Source: Iris pallida
Lineage: Eukaryota; Streptophyta; Magnoliopsida; Asparagales; Iridaceae
Length of the DNA stretch: 64,000 nt
Assembly (NCBI GenBank): GCA_029216955.1
Contig: JANAVB010002199.1
Span: 13,695,417-13,759,416 of the forward strand
Direction: 5' to 3'
This document shows positions 49,101 through 59,900 of this stretch, in pieces; the stretch's first letter is position 1, and each line of letters begins with the position of its first letter. The notes beneath the pieces were generated by a model that saw nothing but the letters and a program-made list of their open reading frames with translations, searched no databases and was not told the origin of the DNA. The translations under genes and the position numbers were made by a program.

Positions 49101-52100
49101 GATGATGCGCCTACAAGTCAGACCTCTGTACTCTACACCGTCCGTCTGGGGACCCAGAATCTCCAGGAGAGACTGACCAGCAATCCACGGATCAAGCCAT
49201 AGGTCCGTCTCCCCTCCCTCCCTCATCTTCCGTCGAATCGCCTTCCGAAGTACAGGTCGGTTCCTCAGGATATGCTTGAAAGACACAGAGAAGTTGTTGT
49301 CAATGTCACATACCCAGAAGTTCCTACCCCAGAGGTATCGACTAGACATCCAAGCCGACCAAAGAGAGCCGCCCTGAAGGAACCTCCACGCCAGCTTGAT
49401 CCCCGCCGCCTCCCTGACAGAAACCAGAGAACGCAGACCCACACCTCCCTCCTTCCTAGGACGACAGAGCTGCTCCCAAGAGATGGCATGAATCCCCCCA
49501 TGCCAAATGAACTTTGCACATATTCCCTCAATCTTTCTGATAGTAGCCAAAGGGACCATAATAGATTGGAGCCAAAATAGAGCAATAGCAGATATAACCG
49601 ATCGAACCAGCTCAATACGACCTCCAAAATATAGGCCAGCCGCCTGCCAGCCCTCTACCCTCCTCTGCGCAAAGTCCACCAGACTCTGACATTCTCGGTC
49701 CTTCGCGTAATTGACAGATAGTGGCACCCCCAGATATTTTACCGGGAGGTCACCCTTTTCCACCCCAAGCTCCAGGGCCCGTTCCTCCTTCAAGGTGCAA
49801 GAGCTGTTGAAGTAAACTTTGCTCTTGTCCCTATTCAACCGAAGACCCGATAACTGTCCGAACTCCTCCATCACCACCGCAAGCTCCCTCATCCCTCGCA
49901 TGGAAGGCCTCATCAATACCAATAGATCATCCGCATAAATGAGGTGTGAGACCACCGGAGACACCCTACTGTATATCGGTACAATCCTCTCCCGATGCAC
50001 CGCGATGTCCATCAAACAGGTAAAATACTCCATCACGAGGGTGAAAAGGTAGGGGAAAAGCGGGTCCCCATGCCGAAGCCCCCTGCTGCTGCCGAAGAAC
50101 CCGTAAGGGATACCCTGGATGAGAACCGAGAATGAAGGGGAGGTGATGCACGCTCGGACTCTGTCCACCCATGTCTCGGAGAAGCCCATCGCACCCATCA
50201 AATGACAGAGGAAGTCCCTGTTGACGGTGTCGTAGGCTTTCCTCAGGTCAAGCTTCACACATGCTTTCATCTCCCCTGGCTTGTGGAACTCCCGAATCAT
50301 CTCATGAGCCAACAGACTATGCTCAGCAATAGACCGCCCCTTGATGAATGCCGCCTGATTCCAAGAAACCAGGCCCTGCATAGCATCCTCCATCCTCCTG
50401 CATATAAGATGAGTAATTATTTTATACAAATAATTACAGCAAGCAATCGGTCGGAAGTCAGCAAGAGAAGTCGCCCCCTCCTTCTTGGGCACCAGCGTCA
50501 GGAAGGTGTGGTTCAGCTCCTTCAGGAGCTTGCCCGTCTCAAAGAACTCCTGAACAGCCTCTAGAACCTGGAACTTGAGGGAACCCCAATGTCGTTTGTA
50601 GAAGCCGCTGGAGAAACCGTCTGGCCCAGGGGACTTGGAAGCATCAGCCTGCATCACAATCGCCTCCACCTCCGCCATCCAGATAGGAGCCATAAGAAGA
50701 CTGTTGCCATACTCAGTAATCAACGTCTTCGTAGTCAGCTGCGGGAAAGCCGTAGGATAGTCCGTCTGATGATAAAGCTCAAAGTAGAACCGGACAGCCT
50801 CCCCCTGGATAGCAACCTGGTCGGTCACAAGACGTCCATCACTGCCTAGAAGTCTTTGGATGCAGTTCCGGTGCTGGCGAGCCCGAATGACATCATAGAA
50901 GAATTTGGTACAACGGTCCCCATCCTTGAGCCAGGAGCATTTGGCCCGTTGGGCCGCACTAATCTCCTGCTGGAGTCTCAAGGTGTTGACCTCTGTAGCC
51001 AACTTCTTCTCTCTAGACGCCAACTCCCCACTCATCATGTCTTCCTGAAGGTCTGACTACAGGTCTCTCAACTCCGCCTCCTTCTCCTGTAAGGAGGTCC
51101 GGGGGAGGGCCCTCACCCAGTCTTTGATGGCGGGTTTGGTCTTCTTCAGCCTGTGAACCATACGGAACTGAGCAGTGCCGGCCACATCCTGACAAAGACC
51201 CCCCGCCACAGTCTCCTCATAGCCAGGCGAGAGGAACCAACTGTTGTCATACCGGAACGGACGGGCTCTCCATCTGGGACTCTCCATGAAGCGCACCAGG
51301 ATCGGCGAATGGTCACTGGTCCCCGCAGGTAGCCCCTCAGCAACAGCAGAAGGGAATAGGCGGAACCAATCACTGTTCCCCAAAGCCCGATCAAGCTGGC
51401 AGGCCACCCTGCCAACCACCACCTTGTTGTGCCACGTCCATATGTGCCCCACCCTCTCCAGATTCCTGAGCCCGGACTGGAGAAGGTAGGACTGAAAGTC
51501 AGATAGAATCTGGTCCGGCACCGGCCCCCCCCCCCAGCTTCTCCCCCCTGTATAGCGTGGCATTGAAGTCTCCCATAATAAGCAGGGGGAGATGACGATG
51601 CACCGCCAATGTACTCAGTCTAATGATGTCCTGCCACAAGACCTCCCGCAGCCTCCTGTCATTGTGCCCATAGACAGCACCAAGTAAGAATCGGAACCCA
51701 CCCTTGTTGGTGAAGGAGATGGCCACCAGCTGGTCAGTCATGAAGACCTTCTCCCCCTCCCAACTAGCTCCGTTCCATCTAACCCAGATTCTCGCCATAT
51801 CACAGAGACCAAGGTTGTGGAGCTGGACCCAGTCCGTAGGGGTTCTACGAGACAGGGTTTTCGCCCCCCTGATCTTAGTCTCTAGTAATATCGAGATTTC
51901 ACACTTCTCTTTCCTCAGCACCTCACTAATCTCCCTCCATCTCCCCAGAGAACACCCCCCCGAACATTCCAGGCAAGGGCCGACATCTAATCCGCGGTTG
52001 GGATCCCCTGAACATCCTCTGAAGGCGCACCCAGGGAGAGTGCAAACTCCATCTCTCTGGACTCCTCATCTCGATCCCCCTGAAGAAGAGGCTGAGCTAG

Positions 52101-53911
52101 GACCGCAACCCATTGAGGGTTGACCTTCCACACTCTCTCCGCCTCACCTTGTCCGCTGTCCTCACTATGCGACTTCGTAGCCTGGCGCTTCCGACTGTAT
52201 ACCTGAAGTGCTAAGGTATTATCCTCTCCTTGTCGCCTGTCCCCTGTCCCATACTCCTGGTGATCATAGTCCTCGTCCCCGTATACTCAACCATCGCTCC
52301 GGTAAGGATCTCCGTCGGAGACCCGTCGTTTTCCCCAGAGACGGGGGGAAGGTCTGCCTCCATCTTATCCTCCATCAAGCCCGCCTGGTCAACTACAGGG
52401 GTATTAACTACACCACCTGTCTCCTGTACTGCCTCCTCCGTCACCGCTGCAGAAACTCCTCCACGTCGACAAGCACTCGGAAGATGCCCAAAACAGACAC
52501 ACGTCGGACATCTGGGGGGAACCCACTCATACTCCACCTTCTGCATAAGAATCTGGCCAGTAGGTGTCCGGTACTTCAACTGCTCTGGCAGGTCCAACCT
52601 GGCGTCAATCTCCACAAATACCCGAGCATACATCAACCTCGTCCTGAAGGCGGTGGCATCGTCCGCCTTAATCGGCTTGCCAATGAGGCTGGCAAGTCTC
52701 ATAAGAAGGGGAACACTCCAGAAGCGTACCGGGAACTCAGGGAACCGAACCCACACAGGCACCGCATTCAGCACCTCCTTCTCATATCTCAAGTCAGGGG
52801 TCCATTGCTTCAGTATGATGAGGCGACCATCGAACGTCCATGGCCCTCCCTGGAGGATCCGAGCCACATCTTCTACCATCCCAAATTTAACGAAGTAGAA
52901 GCCGTTCTCCTTGGAGAAGAACTCCATGCTACCCTTCGACCGCCAGACTCTCTCCGCATAACCACGGATCTGCCCGTAGAAGGGCTTGCTACCCAACACA
53001 TATAATACTAAAGTGTTCTCCCAGAATGTCGTCACCTTCGCCACTTCCTCAGCCGGGAAGTCAGCGCAGAGCTCACCTCCAACCGCCAGAGGTGCAACAT
53101 ACTCCATCGATGCTGAAGTTTTTGCAACCCCCACCATGCACGCATCTGCCCAGGATACAGGTCGCGAGCCCGAACTTCGAGGCAGGATCGTCGGGGCCGG
53201 CCGGACACTCACTTTCGTAGCAGTCCCTCTCCTCCCGATAACTGGGCCAGCCGTCCCTGCAGACTCCGTCGCTCGAGGCCTCCACGTAGTCCTGGCTTGT
53301 CCCTCCCGTCCACCTGTGTGCGCCTGGCCCACCGTAGGTCCAGTCCTCCTGGCTATCCCTGACCTCCTGTCCGATCCCTGCGTAGAGGTGGAGCCCCTCC
53401 TAGTCTCAGCGATATGCGATCGTTGTCCACCCCCTCGCCGTACCCTCCAATTTTGAACCGTGGTCCAAGCCCCCTCCTTACTCTGGCCATCCTCCAATCC
53501 AGGCGATGTCCTTTGGGCGGTGAACACCATAGAGGAGCCCCCCGGAGCACTCGCCATCGAACCACCGACCGAAACCGTGCCCGGCGGCGTCGCCACCGAC
53601 CGCATCCATCCCCGGCCACCCTCCCCACCTGTGGTGGGTCGCCGGCCGCCGCCTGCCCCCGGGGGGGGGGGGGGGGGTTCGCCGGACCCCCCCGGCCGTG
53701 CCCCTGGCCGCCAGCATGTCCGTGCGGACGTGGATCCGCCGTGAGTGGATTTCCCGACGGCCGGCCGCCGCCGCCCGCCTCCAGATGGTCGCCGCCGGCC
53801 GCCCCCGCCACCCCCTTGCCTTTCCCCCTGTCCGACGGTCGGTTGGCCGCCTCCTCGCGTCGATTCGGTGATGCCCTAGCAGAGCTAGGGTTCGCCTCCT
53901 TCTCTGTTGCC

Positions 53912-53956
<45 letters not shown>

Positions 53957-56900
53957 AAAAAAGGTAAATTTTATTCCAAAATCAGCTCAAACAATCATAC
54001 AATCAAGGGTGGTCACCCACTCTTCAGGTTGCCATAGCAGTTACATCGAATTCTATATTATGTAGAATTCCTATAGCATAGATGGTTAGCCCTCGAAAAT
54101 GTGTCGGTTCCGTTCCCTCCAAACATGCCAGACAGAAGCTGCAAGCCATACTCTGGCGGTCTTAAACCAAACCGGACCTCTCCTTCTGCGATCTCGAACC
54201 GGTGATGATATCTCCAATCCCCCTGCCTGTGTCGCATCCTCCCAGCGCTTTGCGGCATTGCTCAGCCCAGATAGACCATGACACCTCGCACTCAAAGAAA
54301 GTGTCGCATAGACTCATTGGCCACATCACAGAGCACACACTTCGGGTTGGGCACCTGGATCCCAAAGGAGATGAGTCTGTCCCTCGTCAGCAGCCGACCA
54401 AAAAGCAACAGGTAGACACTCAGCTGCATCTTACGGGCCAGACCCTTGCACCAGATGAAATCATAGTCTGCGCTCGGAGAAAAAGTACGGCACACAAGGT
54501 TGTAGCAGCTATAGAACTTAAATTCCCCACTGCCCCCAGTAACACCCGACGGATCCCAGGTCCAACAATCTGCTGGCTGAGTCGGATCAATCTCCACCTC
54601 GCGAATGGCATCTCCAAGCTCCACCGTATGTCGGTATACCTCCGGTCTCCACTCTCCATTTCTGATAATATGCTGGCAGGTCAACCCCCTACCAACCTCC
54701 CTGTGGGTCCAATCGTCTAGTATCTCATTCAGAGATTGGCACTCTAACAATGGATCCTGTCAGAGGTCAGTCCCAGCTCCATCTCTCATAGTCCTCCGAA
54801 TTGCTGATTTGAGTACAGCTCTATGACGAAGAATCTGTTTGAAAGTGACAAAGTGGTTGTTGAGAGAACAGGTCCAAAAGTTGCCCCTCTTCACATACGA
54901 CTGTACATCCAATCAGCCCATAATGACCCACCTTTGATGAACCTCCAGGTCAGCTTCACAGCAGAGGCTTCCCTAACAGACAGCATGGGTCGAAGCCCTA
55001 CTCCTCCCTTCTCCCGAGGTCGGCAGAACTGCTCCCATGAGATCGCATGCATGCCCCCCCTCCAGATAAAGTTGGCACAGATGTTCTCCACCTTCCGGAT
55101 GGTGGCGGCAGGAACAAGAATAGACTGGAGCCAGAAAAGTGCCAGTGCCGAGATGACCGATCTAGCTAGCTCAATGCGCCCACCAAACGATAGGCCAGCA
55201 GCCTGCCACCGTTCAACTCTCCTCTGAGCATACTCCACCAGACTGTGACAATCTATGTCCCGAGCATAATTGACTGTCAGAGGTACTCCTAGATATTCAT
55301 CGGGAGATTGCTTCTCTCAACTCCCAAAGCTTCCGTTCGTTCCTCCTTCAGAGAGCATAGGGAGCTGAAGTAGACACGACTCTTCTCTCGGTTCATTTGA
55401 AGCCCAGTAAGAGCCTCCATTTCTTCCATAATCTCAGATATCGTGATCATTCCTCCTATAGAGGGGTGGAGGAAGACCAGGAGATCGTCAGCATAGATGA
55501 GATGAGTAACAGGAGGCTCAATCCTCCTGAACAACAGGACCAGCCTCCCACTGTGAACCGCCTTATCCATCAGGCAGGTGAAGTGCTCCATGAGAAGTGT
55601 GAACAAGGAGACAGGGGGTCGTCTTGTCGGAGTCCTCAGTTGCTGCGGAAGAACCCATACGGAGTACCCTGGATGAGTACAGAGAAGGTAGGGGTCGAGA
55701 TGCACTCCCTAATCCTCGCAACCCATCGCTCGTCAAATCTCATGACTAACATCCGGTGGCACATGAAGCCCCTATTGACCATGTCATAGGCCTTCCTCAA
55801 GTCCAGCTTCACACACGCCTTCTCCCCTTCTGGTTTATTGAACCCTCTCACCATCTCATGCGCCAGAAGACTGTGCTCAGTAATCGATCTCCCCTATATG
55901 AAGGCCGACTGGTTCGGAGAGACCAAGTCCTGCATAATCCCTTCCATGGGTCGACACATAAGGTGCGTAATTATTTTGTAAAGATAATTACAGCACGCTA
56001 TAGGCCGAAAGTCCACCAGCGAGATCACTCATTTCTTCGGCAGGCTAATGATTCGCCAAACGTCGTAGGCGATGGCATGGAGATGGTGCTCCGGTTAACT
56101 CTGTGGGGAGAGTTACTACGGGTGGAGATGACCCTTCGATGAAATCTCTACCCGAGGTTGTATTGTTGGGCATTGTAGGATAAGAGTCGGTATCAGAGGT
56201 TGTACCTGTTGGCCCAATCGGTCATGGTCAACTCGCTTTTGATAAGTAACTAAAATCCTGACTGATACATCGCTACTTGATCAAGACTGCTACGAAGCAC
56301 TGCCGCTATGTCAAGAAGACTACTTCCAAGTTCTGCTTCTGATCTTTTCATTTTATTGTGTATTTTACACTATTTGAGAGAACGAATGTACATCGAGTCG
56401 CACAGCAACTAAATAGCACACAAAAGTTCACTCAAAAGTCCTACCCAAAACCAACATTCTGGAAATTGGGAGACAGAGCTCGGCCAAAATTCGGACCCTA
56501 ACCGAACTCGGTCAAACCAAAAACAAAAACCCTAAATTGCTTAGTCTTCCGGAAGACCAAGCTCCAACGTTCGAATTTTTGAACGTCAGGGAGCCAAACT
56601 CTACCGAACTCGGTTCAAAAAAGCCTATAAATAGATGTTGAATTTTTCATTCTTACTCAATTCACTTTCAAATCTTCTCATCTCCAAGACGACTTTCTTA
56701 GCTTCTAAATGCCAAGTGTGTTCTCGGTTAGAAGTGTTCAAGAGTTGTAAAGCTTGATTTTTTTTTTTCAAGTGACGATTCAATTCGTTGTGTTGAAGTC
56801 GACGAATCTTTCGAATCAAAGCTCGTGGTTGTCTGAAGTCGACAAGCTCTTCAGATCAAAGCTTGTGATTGTAAGAAGTCGGTATAACCTTCGGATTAAA

Positions 56901-59900
56901 GCACGTGGTGTAAACTATTTATTCAATAGTGGATTAATACCGAGCAAAAGTTCTCGGAACTGGACTAGTCCTCCACGAGAAAAATCAATATACATCGCGG
57001 TGTTTGCATTTGTGACTTCTTACTTTGTTTACTTTCCATACTTATTATTTTTTTAAGTTGATAACTAGCCTTAGTTTTATTGGGTAAATTGTGACACTCT
57101 CTATTCATCCCCTCTAGAGTTGCTTAGGTTATCCTTTAGTACCGTTGGACATGATAGGCTTATGACTCAAGATTGGATTGAAACTCAGAACCTGCCTATT
57201 TAGAGGTAGGATCCGAACATGATGGACTAAGAAACACCGGACACATACTCTGCTATCAAAGATTGAAATGGTGGACGTGATAGCATTTGAAGATCGAGAT
57301 TGAATTTGACATGAAAATCCGTCTGTTCAGAGGTAATAATTAACATGCATGACAGACTAATAAGCATCAAACCAGAATCAAATTCTCAGATGTTTAATGT
57401 GAACTTGATAGTGTTATGACTCAAGGTTATGATTTCGTTTGGGAACCCGCATATTCAAAAGTAATCATTAACATGACAAACTAAGAAACACCAAATCAAA
57501 ATCAATTATCGGAGGTACTACTGCATGAACGATAGCTTTAAAAATTCGTGGGGTTGTCATAGGTGTAATTATTAACGTGACAAGACTAGAGACTCTGTTG
57601 GTGATTGATGAATGCTCACTAGGAATAAAATGCTTCTGGCACTTCTTTTGTTGATGATCAGAGGTGAGGTGCAATGTGTTAATTTGATCAAGGGGAAACT
57701 CTGACAGAAATTTAAAGGTGGATTTACTATCCATGATGAGAATTTGTGGAAGAGTATGAAGGATCCCAAATAGGAGTACATCCATCAGAGAGAATCATTA
57801 ATGTGATAGGTGGAGGCTCTACTAGAAAAAAAGGAATTGACATAGATAATAATAATTAACATGACAAAGGATATTCCTAACCATTCTAGGGAATAAGAAT
57901 AAAGAATGGATTATCACAATAGAGACAATTCATTGGTGATTGATCATCAAAGATAATTTTTATCTTTACGGAAATTGATGGGACATAACCAGAGATAAAA
58001 TTGCTTCCGGTAAAATGAGCAGATGTAACATAATGGACAAGCTCCGATAAAGGTAAAATTTTAACGTAACAGTATATGACCGTCGGAGCTAAATGTCATT
58101 TGGAGAATTTTATGCTTACTCTGCTTAGGATGAGAGATGGGCGTTTGTGACGTTGCTCTTTTTAAGGAATTTATTTGATTTCGTAATTGCTCAGCTAAGG
58201 AATTCGAATAGGTAACACCTTTGTAGGGAGGCCCCGACTTAGTAATTCAGAGGTCTAATGTTAACATAGTAACAAAATTTAAGACGAATAATGATATACT
58301 TCAATCATGCATGTGTATGACCATAATTGTCTTCTGCACGTCTCGTACTCATATCCTTTAATAGATGGTAAAGGGTAAGCAAAGGCTAAAGATCATTATA
58401 TTGTCTATATCAGAACAGATATGTCATCCTTTGATTCTGAATATGCATTGTTGCCATTATATGCATATTGATCTGAGTCGAGATCGTGGTAGTCAAAGGC
58501 GTGCCTTGCATAAAGGCACAACAACTGCGCCTCACACCTCACTAGGCGAGCTGCCTTTCTCTGAGCGCACCCACGCCTTTGAGCAAGACGCAACCAAGAA
58601 AATGCACTCCTAGGCGCACGTTATGGTTTTTTTTTATATATACAAAAAACTATGAGGCATGAAAATAATCCTTAACTCATACAAGTCGGAGGGAGATAGC
58701 CCTTCCACGATTGCCAAAGTTTGTTACAGTTTAACTAGAAAAACTATAATTTACAAAAAAAAAAAAACGTAGTAAAGAGAATACAAACTATTGTTAGTTC
58801 TGTTGATTGCTACTGTTATTATTGTTCTGCTAGTTCACTTGGCCATGTTTAATATATTTTTGTTGGTTTAAATATGTTATTCGGTTTATTTATTACGTTA
58901 CTAATTTAGTTATTTATTTATGTATTTTTATTTTTATTTTTGTGCCTCCTTTTGCTCGTGTATACGCCTTATGTGCGTCTTGCGCCTCGGACGATATGGA
59001 CCATTTGCGCCTCGAGTGCACCTTGCGCCTTTGACTACCTTCGTAAAGATCGAGGTCCCCTTCTTCACTCACGGTGCTGAAGAAACCAAATCTTTTAATT
59101 AACTGCTCGATGATCTTGGTTTGTTGAATTAGTTGTTCCCGAGTGTTGGTTGGGACAGCATCCATACATACTTCTACTTCATAGTGGAAGTGTGCATGCA
59201 TGTTTGCAACAATATTTAGGACACCGAAGAGATGCTACAAAAAAAATTATTAGGTCCGTGATAGGTTCTCCTTCCATTTGAACTGTCGAAAAGAGTTTTG
59301 TCTATGGCCACCTCTTCATCGACCTGATAAAATCTTGAGAGGATTTTGTGTCCGGGGGTCTTGCCACGAAGGGACGAAGTTTGTAAACCAATCGAAGGCA
59401 GCTCCTTTTAAGGGTGTCAATGAAAAGACTGATCATGGTGGCATCATTGCCTATCACATTACCGATAGACCCGAAGTGATAAATATGCCAACTTTGAGAA
59501 CCTTTGTCGTTGTACAATTGCAGCTTTTGCGGTTTGAATTTGCGAAGGTACGAAACCATATCCCAGTCAGGTGGATATAGGCGAACAATCCTATTTTATT
59601 TAATCGTTCCCTTTGAGCAAGGAAATCAATATAAGCTACATACTTTCCAATGTGCTAAGTTTGGCATTGGCAACCCCCAATTCACTTCGATCTTCTACCG
59701 AAACGAGAGGTATATTCTCTTCGTTGCTTGTGTTGTGTTAAATTAAGAGTTGGTTCAACATTTGTTTTGCTCCTCAATAGGTTTCTTTGAATAGGGTCAC
59801 GACACATGCCATTAACTCCTCAGTTTTGGGTTACATTACAGTTCCACGGACTTTGGTTTGCTCTGAAACTCTGCAGATTTGAGTTTGCTCGGCAGCTTCG

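Larger units (their letters stand above)
48369..53913 (-). mobile_element. LINE-D: near full-length L1-type LINE
   Basis: Minus strand: ORF1 begins at the very right end (53913), ORF2 spans 51986-48456, then a short 3' UTR with GGAATAAAATTTACCC, TTTTCC, A9 and (TA)n at 48369-48380. The 5' end abuts the TA tail of LINE-E, so any 5' UTR is missing. Coding lesions are few and two lie in homopolymers, making it the best preserved LINE here. Confidence 0.88.

Noticed and set aside
52208..53005. 265-residue plus-strand frame opposite LINE-D ORF1
   Set aside because: It is antisense to ORF1, which has family motifs; the plus-strand translation has none.
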